Counted from the stretch's first letter, positions 51,084 through 60,703 are shown. The stretch: DNA of 64,000 nucleotides from JAUIKM01 sp964445695 (GCA_964445695.1 CAYULF010000020.1:1-64000); one strand, 5' to 3'. Notes: a model not told the origin generated them from the sequence alone. Program-made: numbers and translations.

Positions 51084-53165
51084 TCAGGCGAAGCGGCGCA
51101 GATATTCGAGCGTGTCGCTCTGGGCGTCGCGCAAGGCATTGCCGCGGACGGCGACGTAGCGGTTGGCCAGACGCTGATCGATGATACGCGCTTTGACATT
51201 GTCTTCTTCGTGCAGCGACATCAGATCGCGCATCAGAGAGCGCACGTCCGGGTCGTGGAGCGGCACGGCGACTTCCACGCGCGAATCCAGGTTGCGGCTC
51301 ATCCAGTCGGCCGAGGCGATGTACATTTTTTCGCGGCCGCCGGCGTGAAACACAAAAACGCGCGGGTGTTCAAGGTAACGCCCGACAATACTGGTGATGC
51401 GGATGTTTTCACTCTTGCCGCGCAGCCCCGGCACCAGACAGCAGATACCGCGAATGATCAGGCGCACCTCCACCCCGGCGACGGACGCGCGGTAGAGGCG
51501 TTTGATCATTTTGCGGTCTTCGAGCGAGTTCATTTTAGCGAAGATGCGCGCCGGCTCGCCTGCTTCGGCCGCGGCGATTTCAGCGTCGATCAGCGCGTTG
51601 AATTCTCGGCGCATGCCGGCCTGCGCCACCAGCAGGTGTTTGAATGTTTTGTCCGCCATGTTCTGATCGCGCAGCCCTTCAAACACACGACCAACTTCGG
51701 TTACGATGGCGGTCGCGGCGGTCAGCAGACCGAAGTCCGTGTAAACTCGCGCGGTTTTTTCGTTGAAGTTGCCGGTGCCGATGTAGGCATACTCGCGCAG
51801 TTTGCCGTTTTCGCGGCGCGTCACCCAGGCCACCTTGGCATGGACTTTCAGCTCCGGCATACTGTTGAGCACTTCCACGCCGGCCTTCTGCATTTCTTCG
51901 GCCCAGTAGATGTTGAGTTCTTCGTCAAAGCGAGCTTTGACCTCTACAAACGCAATGACCTGCTTGCCGCTTGCGGCGGCGCGGATCAGCGCCTGCACGA
52001 TTTCCGAACTCGACGCCACGCGGTACAAGGTGATGAACATCTGCTCCACGTCGGGGTCCGCGGCGGCTTCCTGCAGAAACCGGGTGACGTAGCCGAAGGA
52101 CTGGTAAGGGAAATGCAGCAGCCGGTCCTTAGCCGCGATGGCCTCGAACATACCGGACGCTTTTTCCAGCTCCCGCACGGCCAGAACTTCCTGACGCGGA
52201 TATTCCAGTTCACTGCGCCCGAAAGTCGGGAAAGCAAAAAAGTCGTTGAAATTGTGGTAACGACCGCCCGGCACCAGGTCTTCGCGACTCAATTCGAAGG
52301 AGTGGCGCAGGAAAGCCAGAAAACCCTCGGGCATGTCCATATCGTAGAGAAAACGCGCCGGAACGCCGACGTGACGTTTTTTGATGCCGGCCCGGATCCT
52401 GGCTACGAGGTCGCCGGAGGTCTCGTCGTCCAGGTACATTTCCGCGTCGCGCGTCAGCTTGATGGAATAGGTCGCAAGCGGCTCGTGGCGCGGAAAAATC
52501 AGCGGCAGACTGTCGCGGATGATGTCGTCCAGGAACATGACGGCATGGCCGCGGCGCGAGGCAGGAATCTGGACAAAACGCCCCAGTTCTTCAGATGGAA
52601 TTTCGAGGATGGCCCAATTGGAGCGTCGCGTGCGACGGAAGGAGCCGCGGTCCTGGTCTTTCTCGATCAGCTGCACGGTCAGGTAGAGCGCCTTGTTTTT
52701 GAGAAAAGGCGGATCCGTCTTTTCGTCGATGATAACCGGCTGCAACAGCTTCTGGACTTTTTCGCGAAAGTAGCGCCGCACAAAGCGCCGCTGGGCACGC
52801 GTAATCTGGCGCTCCGTCGGAATGTATATGCCGGCGGCGTTCAGTTCCGGCAGGACCTCGCTGCGGTAGATGTCTCCGAAATTGTCCTGTTGTTTTTTGA
52901 CGATGCGATGAATGCGGCGCAGCAGTTCGCGCGGTTCGATATCGCGTTTTTTGGTCTTGTGTTTGGGCAGCGAAGCCAGGCTGCGCGCCAGGGCGACGCG
53001 CACGCGGAAAAATTCGTCGAGATTGGAGGAAAATATGGCCAGGAAGCGCAGCCGCTCAAAAAGCGGTACACTGACGTCGGCAGCTTCCTGTAAAACACGA
53101 TAGTTGAATGCCAGCCAACTGAGATCACGGTCGTGATATCGCAGGTCCTTGTCGGGGGCCGTCAT
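51084..53165 (-). CDS. ppk1: Polyphosphate kinase 1
   Basis: A 693-aa Ppk1 that makes inorganic polyphosphate from ATP. Landmarks are DLSWLAFNYRVLQEA, SNLDEFFRVRVA, the region around QMFITLYRVASSSEIVQALI, AHAKVAW-type His motif (LKVHAKVAWVTRRENG) and the second phospholipase-D-like motif HPRVFVFHAGGREKMYIASADW. The catalytic and autophosphorylated histidines fall in these motifs. Length is typical. It is the last gene of the cluster OmpA-PBP1A-HD/PycTM-SixA-Ppk1, and SixA ends 26 bp upstream. Confidence 0.96.
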   Translation of the reverse strand: MTAPDKDLRYHDRDLSWLAFNYRVLQEAADVSVPLFERLRFLAIFSSNLDEFFRVRVALARSLASLPKHKTKKRDIEPRELLRRIHRIVKKQQDNFGDIYRSEVLPELNAAGIYIPTERQITRAQRRFVRRYFREKVQKLLQPVIIDEKTDPPFLKNKALYLTVQLIEKDQDRGSFRRTRRSNWAILEIPSEELGRFVQIPASRRGHAVMFLDDIIRDSLPLIFPRHEPLATYSIKLTRDAEMYLDDETSGDLVARIRAGIKKRHVGVPARFLYDMDMPEGFLAFLRHSFELSREDLVPGGRYHNFNDFFAFPTFGRSELEYPRQEVLAVRELEKASGMFEAIAAKDRLLHFPYQSFGYVTRFLQEAAADPDVEQMFITLYRVASSSEIVQALIRAAASGKQVIAFVEVKARFDEELNIYWAEEMQKAGVEVLNSMPELKVHAKVAWVTRRENGKLREYAYIGTGNFNEKTARVYTDFGLLTAATAIVTEVGRVFEGLRDQNMADKTFKHLLVAQAGMRREFNALIDAEIAAAEAGEPARIFAKMNSLEDRKMIKRLYRASVAGVEVRLIIRGICCLVPGLRGKSENIRITSIVGRYLEHPRVFVFHAGGREKMYIASADWMSRNLDSRVEVAVPLHDPDVRSLMRDLMSLHEEDNVKARIIDQRLANRYVAVRGNALRDAQSDTLEYLRRFA

Positions 53166-53191
53166 GCGGAAAACCTTTCTACAGCGTACAA

Positions 53192-53707
53192 TCAGTCCGA
53201 CAGATCGTCCGAATCCGTGTACTTCTTGGGGTATTCAAAAAACACCACCGTTCCGGAGTGCCCGACGACGTCGGTCCAGTGCTCCACATCAAACTCAACG
53301 GCTACGATGGCGCTCGTCGGAATGTTGTCGATGCGGTAGTTGCTCAGACTGTTGGAGAGCCAGGTCAGGCTGGGATTGTGGCCAAAGAGCATCAACGCGG
53401 CATGCCGGTCGGACACCGAGTGAATAACCTCAAGCAGGTCGTCGGGTGTCGCTTCGTAGATGCGCTCGTCGGTCCGCAGGCGCTTCAGCGGGTAACCGAC
53501 GTGTTCGGCCAGGATGCGCGCGTAGGTAATGGCGCGGCTGGCGGGACTGGAGATAATAAGATCGGGTTTGATGTTCATGCGGTTGAGCACCGCGCCCATC
53601 AACGGAGCGTCGCGCCGGCCGCGGGAATTCAGCGGGCGTTCAAAATCGCTCAGTTCTTCATACTTCCAGCTCGACTTGGCATGCCGAGCCAGATAGAGAG
53701 TCTTCAT
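53192..53707 (-). CDS. sixA: SixA-type phosphohistidine phosphatase
   Basis: A 171-aa histidine-phosphatase family protein. The catalytic RHG-like motif is LARHAKSSW at the N-terminus; DFERPLNSRGRRDAPLMG, the S/R-binding segment DLIISSPASRA and the second catalytic His in MLFGHNPSLTWL complete the family set. SixA dephosphorylates phosphohistidine on HPt or PTS proteins. The ATG at 53707 starts the conserved region; the longer frame is not supported. It lies 26 bp before ppk1, and pairing of SixA with polyphosphate genes occurs in other bacteria. The target here is unknown. Confidence 0.92.
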   Translation of the reverse strand: MKTLYLARHAKSSWKYEELSDFERPLNSRGRRDAPLMGAVLNRMNIKPDLIISSPASRAITYARILAEHVGYPLKRLRTDERIYEATPDDLLEVIHSVSDRHAALMLFGHNPSLTWLSNSLSNYRIDNIPTSAIVAVEFDVEHWTDVVGHSGTVVFFEYPKKYTDSDDLSD

Positions 53708-53794
53708 GCATGTGCTCCGGATGTGCGGCTTCGGACTCCGCGCATACTGCCGGTTCATCGTCTCCTTGCCGGGATCGTCCTCCGGCGGCCGGCC

Positions 53795-55030
53795 TTACAC
53801 CGGATGTGCGGTCAGGACCGCCACGGCGAAAGCCAGGATGGAGAGGATAAGCCCGTACATAAATACGTCGTAGGAAATGCGCAGAAACTTGTACTTGCGG
53901 CTCAGGACACGACCGAGAAAGAACAGGTCTTTCGTCAGACTGTCGTAGAGGTATTCGCGGTCGCTCATCATCTCCCGCATGCCCCACACGTAATCGTCCA
54001 GGGTAACGTTAAAAAAATTGCCGAAGAACAGGAGGTTGACGCGCCGTTCCTTGACGTCCGTCTGCGTAAAGGTGCCCTCCGTCACTTTGGGTCTGGTGGA
54101 GATGGTCGCAAATATCAACGTCACCACACAAACGGTCAGCAGCATCAGTGTCGGCGCAATCAGATGATCGTTGGCCTCCAGGTTGCCGACGAGTAAACTT
54201 ACCACTATGGAGATTATGATAGCGTTAACGCTGATTAGCATGTTGGCTTTGTTATCGGCGATCGCGCTGAGATTGATGTGATTGCGCATGGTGACGCGGA
54301 ACATCGTCTCGATGCCGCGGTCGGGCACAATCTGCTTGTTTTTGATGGATTCGAGCTTTTTCTTCTGGACCTTGATCTTGAGCGAGTCTTCCTCCGCCTT
54401 GCGTTTGCGCTTGCGCACCTTCTTTTTCAGCTTGGCAATCGTCGCCATTTTGTTTGGCTGGTAGCGGGCAATCGCATAGTCGGTAAAAAACTGGTGCTCC
54501 ATCAAAAAGCTCACGCTTTTTCTCATCCACTCAACATCGTCGTAGCGCTCCTGCGCGGCGTGTTCCCACTCAACTCGCAGCAGGTCGTTGGTCCGCAGAT
54601 AGGTTTCCAGCCCGACGTGGTGCAGGTCGGCGTCGCAAATCACTTTTTCCATCAAGGTCTGCGGAAAAGGCGGATACTTGGTAACGAGTATCAGCGAACG
54701 CACGCTGTCGATTTTCTCGGCCGGATAGCCCCTGTGCTGCAGGAATTCGGCAGCCATGTCGGCGCTGCGTTTTTCATGTTCCGCGCGTCCGTCCACATAG
54801 CCGGCATCGTGGAACCAGGCGGCGATTTCCACCAACTCCATTTCTTCCTTGTTCAGACCGGATGCGGTCCCGATTTCACGGGCGGCTTCCACCACGGCAA
54901 GGGTGTGGCTGTAGTTGTGATAGAGGTAATTGTTGCCCAATTGGTTTTTGAGCACTTCCGCCACGTGCTCGCTCACATCCTGCAGCAGTTGATTCCGTTC
55001 CCCTGAGATTTCCTGGCTGATCGTTGTCAT
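53795..55030 (-). CDS. HD-domain phosphohydrolase fused to a Pycsar-effector-like (DUF5706) membrane module
   Basis: A 411-aa protein. The N-terminal HD domain has H42 (HNYSHTLAVVE), the HD pair H74-D75 (AAWFHDAGY), a later metal ligand segment ICDADLHHVG, and so resembles metal-dependent phosphohydrolases. After a very basic coiled linker (KLKKKVRKRKRKAEEDSLKI), the C-terminal 180 residues match the PycTM/DUF5706 module: FRVTMRNHINLSAIADNKA, then transmembrane helices LISVNAIIISIVVSLLVG and ALTLLTV-type, and a final helix. PycTM is the membrane effector of Pycsar phage defence. No nucleotidyl cyclase is near, and HD-PycTM fusions are frequent in Bacteroidota chromosomes, so a defence role is not established here. 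Confidence 0.88.
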   Translation of the reverse strand: MTTISQEISGERNQLLQDVSEHVAEVLKNQLGNNYLYHNYSHTLAVVEAAREIGTASGLNKEEMELVEIAAWFHDAGYVDGRAEHEKRSADMAAEFLQHRGYPAEKIDSVRSLILVTKYPPFPQTLMEKVICDADLHHVGLETYLRTNDLLRVEWEHAAQERYDDVEWMRKSVSFLMEHQFFTDYAIARYQPNKMATIAKLKKKVRKRKRKAEEDSLKIKVQKKKLESIKNKQIVPDRGIETMFRVTMRNHINLSAIADNKANMLISVNAIIISIVVSLLVGNLEANDHLIAPTLMLLTVCVVTLIFATISTRPKVTEGTFTQTDVKERRVNLLFFGNFFNVTLDDYVWGMREMMSDREYLYDSLTKDLFFLGRVLSRKYKFLRISYDVFMYGLILSILAFAVAVLTAHPV

Positions 55031-55113
55031 TCCCACTCGGCTCAATAACGTGCAGGCAGCACCAAAAAAAGCGCAAAGTATGGATATTTACAGCGCGGAG
55101 CAATCAGCGCCGG

Positions 55114-57444
55114 CTATTTGCGGGGCGAGTCGTTGGAATCGAGTTCGCGGGCCTGTTCGCGCAGGCTTTTGTTGTGGTCCTGATCACTGCTTTTTTTGTC
55201 GTCTTGACCGGCGCCGCGCGTATCGATGTCGAGCCACTCGCGCAGACTGTTTTCCTCGTCGCGCACGGGTTTCGGCGGCGCGGGTTCTTCCGGCGGCGCT
55301 TCGAGCGGTTCTTCGCGGCCGATGAAGGCGCTCTCGCTGACGGGCCGCACCATTTTGGGCTCTTCCACCACGTCGAACTGGAAAGCCAGCGCATCCTGGT
55401 AGTTCAGCAGCGGATCGTTGTAGGTCTGCTGCATGAACTTGGCCCAGATGGGCGCGGCTGCGCGGCCGCCCTGGCCGTCTTCGTTGGGAAACTTGACCAG
55501 AATATCGTCAAAGCCGACCCAGACACCGGCGCAGAGCTGCGGCGTATAACCGACAAACCAGGCGTCGGTGTAGTCGTTGGTCGTCCCGGTTTTACCGGCG
55601 GCGGCTTCAATCGGAAAGAGCGAACGAACGCGGACGGCGGTACCCCCGTTGATCACACCGCGCAGCATGGACGTCATGCGCGCCGCCGTGCGCTCGGAAA
55701 TTGCGTCCGAAGCTTCGACCGCACCTTTGCGGTCGTAGATCACATTGCCGAAGCGATCTTCGATGCGTTCGATGGTATATGGTTCAACGTGCACCCCGCG
55801 GTTCGGGAAAACCGCATATGCGCTGACCAGCTCCAGAGGTGATACCAGTTCAGAGCCAAGAGCCATGGCGGGTACGGCCTGCAACGGAGACTCAATGCCC
55901 ATGCGCCGCGCAATGGCGCGCACTTCCTCGGGCGTTGCGTACTCCGTGATCAGGCGGCCGGCAACCGTATTGATCGAAAATTTCAACGCCGTCGCCAGGC
56001 TGACGGTGCCGGTTGTATATCGTGGATGCGGCGACAGCTCCCACACGTCGTCCGTTCCCGGCAGATCGTAGGAAAACTCTCCCGCCTGAACAAGGCTGTC
56101 GGGCGCCAGGTAATCGTGTTCCAGGACCGTGGCGTAGAGAAAGGGTTTGAAGGCCGAACCCGGCTGGCGACGAATCTGCGTAGCGCGATTGAGCGTATAG
56201 CGCTCGCTTTTGCCGAACTTGGACGAACCGACCAGCGCGCGTATCGCACCGCTGGAGGGATCGATGGCCGGAAATCCAATCTGAATGCGCGTGGCTTCCA
56301 CCTTGACGTATTCGGCAAATTTTTCCGAGTTGCGCAGGCTGTCCAGAATCGCATCGCGCGCTTCACCGCTCGAGTTGCGATATTCGGGCGTCTGACGCGC
56401 AAACTTGTTGACCAGCGCTTTTAGAACGCTTGCGTTGCGTTTCCACGACCACTGTTTGTCGAATTGTTTCTGGAGCTTCGCCAGGTGCTCCTGGACCGCC
56501 GAGTTGGCGTAGCGCTGCATCCCGGCGTTCAGCGTGGTGTGGATCACCAGGCCGTCGCGATAAAAATTGAGCTCTTTTTCTTTGAGCAGCGGATGACCGC
56601 GCAGCTCCTGACGCACCATTTCAACAAAGTGCGGCGCGATGCTGCGGCGCTGAATGGTTTCTTCCGGCTCCGCAAATACAATCTCTTCTTCCAGCGCCGC
56701 GCGATAGTCTTCCTCCGTCAGCTTGCCGACGGCGCGCATGCAGCCGAGGACGATGTTACGGCGCTGCAAACCGGGCTCGGGATTGCTGCGGCTGCTGTAG
56801 CGCCCCGGGTTCTTAAGCACGCCGACCAGATAGGCGCACTGTGAAGTCGTCAGTTCCAGCGGCGATTTGTTGAAAAAGAGGTGCGCCGCCATTTTCAGGC
56901 CGTACGCACCGCGCCCGTAATACACCGTGTTTGTGTACAGTCCCAGGATTTCGCTCTTGGTGTAGCGCCGCTCGATTTCAATCGCCGTGAACAGCTCGCG
57001 CACTTTGCGCTCGAGTTTGCGTTCGTGTGAAAGGTAAAGGTTCCGCGCCAGCTGCTGCGTCACCGTCGAAGCGCCCTCGCCCGTCGCAAAAAAGATGTTG
57101 TTGCGCACGGCGCGCAGCAGACCCCAGGAGTCCAGCCCCCAGTGATCGTAGAAGTTGCGATCCTCCGTGGCGATCAGCGCCGTGATAAAGTCGTTGGGAA
57201 TGCTGTCGCGCGAGAGCTGCGTGCGGCGCTGCCGGTCAAACAGAATCTCAAGCACCTCGCCGTCTTCGCTCAGCACAGTGCTGGCCAGGTCGCCGCGCGG
57301 ATTCTCCAGCTGCGCCAGTGAGGCCAGCTGCCCGCTGGTGACGGTGTACACATAGATTCCCACGCCGAGAGTCGTCGTGAACAGGAGGGCGAACAGCGTC
57401 CAGAAAATGTATTTGGCTCGCAAGCGAACTTTCATTGTTGTCAT
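55114..57444 (-). CDS. Penicillin-binding protein 1A (bifunctional transglycosylase/transpeptidase)
   Basis: A 776-aa class A PBP. A signal anchor (YIFWTLFALLFTTTLGVGIY) precedes the GT51 glycosyltransferase domain with catalytic E94 (TEDRNFYDHWG), GASTVTQQLARNLYLS and later KKSEILGLYTNTVYYG. The transpeptidase domain has S430-x-x-K433 (GSAFKPF), SIN and K618-T-G (AGKTGTTNDYTD). It polymerises and crosslinks peptidoglycan at the inner membrane. ATG 57444 overlaps the upstream OmpA stop by 4 bp (ATGA); ATG 57435 also fits a ribosome site and is an alternative. The cytoplasmic/periplasmic C-tail is Pro/Glu/Asp-rich. Confidence 0.95.
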   Translation of the reverse strand: MTTMKVRLRAKYIFWTLFALLFTTTLGVGIYVYTVTSGQLASLAQLENPRGDLASTVLSEDGEVLEILFDRQRRTQLSRDSIPNDFITALIATEDRNFYDHWGLDSWGLLRAVRNNIFFATGEGASTVTQQLARNLYLSHERKLERKVRELFTAIEIERRYTKSEILGLYTNTVYYGRGAYGLKMAAHLFFNKSPLELTTSQCAYLVGVLKNPGRYSSRSNPEPGLQRRNIVLGCMRAVGKLTEEDYRAALEEEIVFAEPEETIQRRSIAPHFVEMVRQELRGHPLLKEKELNFYRDGLVIHTTLNAGMQRYANSAVQEHLAKLQKQFDKQWSWKRNASVLKALVNKFARQTPEYRNSSGEARDAILDSLRNSEKFAEYVKVEATRIQIGFPAIDPSSGAIRALVGSSKFGKSERYTLNRATQIRRQPGSAFKPFLYATVLEHDYLAPDSLVQAGEFSYDLPGTDDVWELSPHPRYTTGTVSLATALKFSINTVAGRLITEYATPEEVRAIARRMGIESPLQAVPAMALGSELVSPLELVSAYAVFPNRGVHVEPYTIERIEDRFGNVIYDRKGAVEASDAISERTAARMTSMLRGVINGGTAVRVRSLFPIEAAAGKTGTTNDYTDAWFVGYTPQLCAGVWVGFDDILVKFPNEDGQGGRAAAPIWAKFMQQTYNDPLLNYQDALAFQFDVVEEPKMVRPVSESAFIGREEPLEAPPEEPAPPKPVRDEENSLREWLDIDTRGAGQDDKKSSDQDHNKSLREQARELDSNDSPRK

Positions 57445-59297
57445 TCCTGCAGAATTTTCCTGATTTCCACCCGCCGACAGCGCGTGTACCAGGTCTCGGT
57501 GTCTTCGCCTTCACGGCGCAGCAGCGGCCTGGTTTCGCCGGCCGAATTTGTGACCAGCAGGTTCTCCGGTACGCCGCGCACCTTCAGTTGTTGCTTGAGA
57601 AATTCGGCGCGGCGACGCCCCAGCATCAGGTTGTACTCCTCCGAGGCTTTCTCGTCGGTATGCCCGATCAGGACAATCGACTTTATCGATTTTTGATACA
57701 AACTGATGTGATTGGCCAGCGTAGCGACGGCTTCCTGCCAGGTTTGATTGGTCCGGCGGCCGTTGCTGTCCAGGATATTCGGATAGGGTTCCTGGTAGAT
57801 GTCGTTCGGAAAGTTCAGCCGCAGCGTCAGATCCGCCGTCAGCTCAAAATCGCGCTGCAGCTTTTTGTCGCCCGGCTCGTCAATTTTGCTCGATCGCGGA
57901 AAATATGTCTCCGCCTGCGCGGTGACTTCCACGCCGCCTGTAAACTGCCCTTCCAGGCGGTAAGCGCCCTCTTTGTCAGTCTGGGTGCGCGCTTTGATCT
58001 CGTCCGACGTGAGTTCTTTCATCGTCACTTCCACTTCGGGCAGCGGCTGCTGAGAACTTTTGTCGATAACCCGGCCTTCAACCACGACATCGCGCGGCTC
58101 GTCGGTTTTGGGCTCGTCGGTTTTGGGCTCGTCGGGCGCTTCTGCTTCGGGCTTGGCGTCGGGAAGTGGCTCAACTTCGGGACGGTTCAGTGCCAGGGTA
58201 TCGATGCGGCGGACAGGCTCTTTTGGCTCGACTCCGGACGGTTTTTTGGGCGTCGCGGCGGCTATCGTCGGATCGGTCGGGACGTGAATGCGATGCATCA
58301 CAAACACGTCGAATCCACCGTGGCGCCCATCGGCAGTGCCTGACGGCGCAGTCTGATTGGAACTGTAATAGAGAAGCGTGTCGCTCCCTGCAGGCGTCGA
58401 TGGAAATATTTCGTCGGACGCCGTATTCAAAGGCCTTCCCATGTTTGTCACCGGGCCAAAAGCCTCATGCGGGCGACCGGCGCGGAGCGCTCCAAGATCG
58501 AGCGAAACCGAAAAGATGTCATATCCGCCCACCGTTTCGTGACCGGCCGATGAAAAGAGTAATGTCCGGCCGTCGGGCGTGATAAAAGGTGAGAGTTCAT
58601 CGCAGATCGTATTCAGCTCCGTTCCGCAGTTCTGTGGCTGCGACCACGTGCCGTCACCGCTGCGCAGGCTGTACCACAGGTCCGCCCCGCCGAGTGAAGC
58701 GGGTCGCTCAGAGGCAAAAATTATGACATTCCCGTCGGGCGACGAGCTTGGATGACCGTCCCACCACAGCGGAGCGTTGAGTGCGTCGAGCAAACGAATG
58801 TCGCTGAAACCGTCGCGCCCGCGCTCGGCAATGTAGATGTTCGCGTCGCCGGTGACGGCTGTATCCGCCACACCGCTGAAAACGACGATCGGCTTGACGC
58901 CGCCCCCGCCGAAGGTGCGAATGCCGGGAGCAGAATACGCGCCCGAGCGCGTCCCCGCCGCCGCCTGCTGAAGTTCCACGCCGATCAGCGACTGCACGGC
59001 TCCGTCCCCGCCGGTAAGCAGAGCATCGCGATCCGTGCGGAACGACAATCCAAATTCGCCGGCCGGGCTGTTGATGCCGGCCACATGCTCAATTTTCAGG
59101 TAGGACGTACCGGGGCGGCTGCGAGCCGTGTCGAATGGTGTGCCACGCCACTGCCCGGGGCGACATTCCACAACGGGTTCGGGGCAGTCGAGATCATAAT
59201 CTTTCGGCACGGACGGAACACAGGCCTGCAACCACGCCAGGGCAAGCAGCGCCGCCGCGGATGTCAGGAAGTTCATTTGCCTGCCGTTGATGTTCAT
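57441..59297 (-). CDS. OmpA-family lipoprotein with PD40 beta-propeller repeats
   Basis: A 618-aa lipoprotein (LTSAAALLALAWLQAC, lipobox LQAC). The central part holds WD40-like PD40 repeats (GHPSSSPDGNVIIFASERP, DELSPFITPDGRTLLFSSAG, SDEIFPSTPAGSDTLLYYSS). A Pro/Glu/Asp linker with a repeated DEPKT segment and a CarboxypepD_reg-like domain (VVEGRVIDKSSQQPLPEVEV) follows. The C-terminal OmpA domain (SIVLIGHTDEKASEEYNLML, GRRRAEFLKQQLKV) binds peptidoglycan. ATG 59297 is preferred because it supplies a positive N-region; ATG 59276 is closer to an AGG. The gene overlaps the PBP1A gene by 4 bp. Confidence 0.9.
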   Translation of the reverse strand: MNINGRQMNFLTSAAALLALAWLQACVPSVPKDYDLDCPEPVVECRPGQWRGTPFDTARSRPGTSYLKIEHVAGINSPAGEFGLSFRTDRDALLTGGDGAVQSLIGVELQQAAAGTRSGAYSAPGIRTFGGGGVKPIVVFSGVADTAVTGDANIYIAERGRDGFSDIRLLDALNAPLWWDGHPSSSPDGNVIIFASERPASLGGADLWYSLRSGDGTWSQPQNCGTELNTICDELSPFITPDGRTLLFSSAGHETVGGYDIFSVSLDLGALRAGRPHEAFGPVTNMGRPLNTASDEIFPSTPAGSDTLLYYSSNQTAPSGTADGRHGGFDVFVMHRIHVPTDPTIAAATPKKPSGVEPKEPVRRIDTLALNRPEVEPLPDAKPEAEAPDEPKTDEPKTDEPRDVVVEGRVIDKSSQQPLPEVEVTMKELTSDEIKARTQTDKEGAYRLEGQFTGGVEVTAQAETYFPRSSKIDEPGDKKLQRDFELTADLTLRLNFPNDIYQEPYPNILDSNGRRTNQTWQEAVATLANHISLYQKSIKSIVLIGHTDEKASEEYNLMLGRRRAEFLKQQLKVRGVPENLLVTNSAGETRPLLRREGEDTETWYTRCRRVEIRKILQE

Positions 59298-59423
59298 GAT
59301 CGTGCGTTGTTTTGTCCAGGATTTTGACCGGTCGCAGCCGTGCCGCGTTCAGGGACGGATGAACTATCGGTTTGCCCGTTCCTGCGCCTGATTCGCATCA
59401 ACCACGCCGATATTGATCCGGAA

Positions 59424-60029
59424 TCAGTGGAAAATACGCGGCAGTTGCAGGGCGCGGTCCAGCATGCGCATAAACTGCACCCGCGAAATTTCAATGGCGC
59501 CGAGGCTTTCCATGTGCGGATTGATGTATTGTGAATCCAGCAGCAGAAAGTCCTGTTCCCGCAGACGCTCCGTCAGGTGCACAAAAGCAACCTTGGAGGC
59601 TTCGCTCACGATGGAAAACATGGACTCGCCAAAAAAGGCGCCGCCAATCTGCATGCCGTAAAGTCCGCCGACCAATTTACCGTCCAGATACGTTGCAACC
59701 GAATGGGCAAAACCCCGCCGGTGCAATTCCATGTAGACCTGAATGATGTCTTCCGAAATCCACGTGCTCTCGCGGTCGGCACAGCCGCGGATGACGGCCT
59801 CAAAATCGCGGTTGACTGCCATTTCGAACAGGTTGGAATTCACGACCTTGCGCAGCGAGCGGGAGACTTTGACGGCGTCCAGCGGAATAATGGCGCGCGG
59901 ATCGGGCGCGTGCCAGTACAGATCGCCGGTTTGTTCGTCGGCCATCGGAAAATAGCCGTTTTCGTATGCCCAAATGACCAATTCGGGGGTAAAAAGTTCC
60001 GTATGATCGTCGGACGCACGTGTGGTCAT
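59424..60029 (-). CDS. aat: Leucyl/phenylalanyl-tRNA--protein transferase
   Basis: A 201-aa transferase adding Leu or Phe to N-terminal Arg/Lys of proteins as an N-degron. Typical motifs: LVIWAYENGYFPMADEQTG, WHAPDPRAIIPLD, WISEDIIQVYMELHRRGFAHSV (within the long GNAT-like core), GGLYGMQIGGAFFGESMFS and ASKVAFVHLTERL. It overlaps trmB by 4 bp (ATGA), so the two are coupled. Its function links to Clp proteolysis, although clpP lies elsewhere in the window. Confidence 0.96.
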   Translation of the reverse strand: MTTRASDDHTELFTPELVIWAYENGYFPMADEQTGDLYWHAPDPRAIIPLDAVKVSRSLRKVVNSNLFEMAVNRDFEAVIRGCADRESTWISEDIIQVYMELHRRGFAHSVATYLDGKLVGGLYGMQIGGAFFGESMFSIVSEASKVAFVHLTERLREQDFLLLDSQYINPHMESLGAIEISRVQFMRMLDRALQLPRIFH

Positions 60030-60703
60030 GACTTATGCACCTCACATCGCAGACGTGTATAACCCACTCCGCGATTGATACTCAGGATTTCCTGGTCCGT
60101 TTTTACAGGCAATTCCCATTGTTCGTCACTGCACTCGACGTAGCTGAATCGCGGGTGCCTGTCGAGGATTTTGCGCTGGTAGTCGTCGACGTCCGGCACG
60201 TCGGTCATCAGGTAGAGAACGCCGCCCGGTTTGAGCACGCGTGCGCACTCGTCCAGAAACTCAGCCGTAAAAGCGCGGCGTTTGTTGTGGCGTTTTTTGA
60301 ACCAGGGATCGGGAAAAAAGTAGAAAATGCGCTCGATGGAGTCGCTCGCCACAAAGGGAATGCCGTTGACGACGGAGTACCAGACCACGGCGGCATTGTC
60401 GATCTTTTCTCCATTGATCACGCCGTCGATCCACTCCACCGGTGCGCGCCGTACTTCGATGCCCAGAATGTTCTGCTGCGGACAGGCCTGGGCGTAATCG
60501 AGCAAAAAACGACCCATTCCGCAGCCGATGTCGAGCAGCTCCGGCGCGCCGCCGTCGGCAAACATCCGCGACCAGTCCAGCGACTCATAGAGCGGCGGGT
60601 AGTCGGCGTCGCCGAGTTGCTGCCTGTCGTGCGGCAGATAATAATTGGGACTTGTGTGATGCCGCATACGCGGCACGGGGTATTTGCTGTAGTCTATCGA
60701 CAC
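60026..60703 (-). CDS. trmB: tRNA (guanine-N7)-methyltransferase
   Basis: A class I SAM methyltransferase that makes m7G46 in tRNA. Motif I is LLDIGCGMGRFLLDYA; NILGIEVRRAP, the signature IERIFYFFPDPWFKKRHNKRR and GGVLYLMTDVPD follow. The GTG at 60703 (VSIDYSKYPVPRMRHH) keeps a segment that looks conserved; ATG 60667 is the alternative, giving a 213-aa protein. It overlaps aat by 4 bp. Confidence 0.93.
   Translation of the reverse strand: MSIDYSKYPVPRMRHHTSPNYYLPHDRQQLGDADYPPLYESLDWSRMFADGGAPELLDIGCGMGRFLLDYAQACPQQNILGIEVRRAPVEWIDGVINGEKIDNAAVVWYSVVNGIPFVASDSIERIFYFFPDPWFKKRHNKRRAFTAEFLDECARVLKPGGVLYLMTDVPDVDDYQRKILDRHPRFSYVECSDEQWELPVKTDQEILSINRGVGYTRLRCEVHKS

Noticed and set aside
51210..53093. 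627-aa plus-strand frame opposite ppk1
   Set aside because: Antisense of a clear polyphosphate kinase; no recognisable domain.
53795..55030. Pycsar defence operon
   Set aside because: The effector-like module is present but no uridylate or cytidylate cyclase is adjacent, and the neighbours are envelope and polyphosphate genes.
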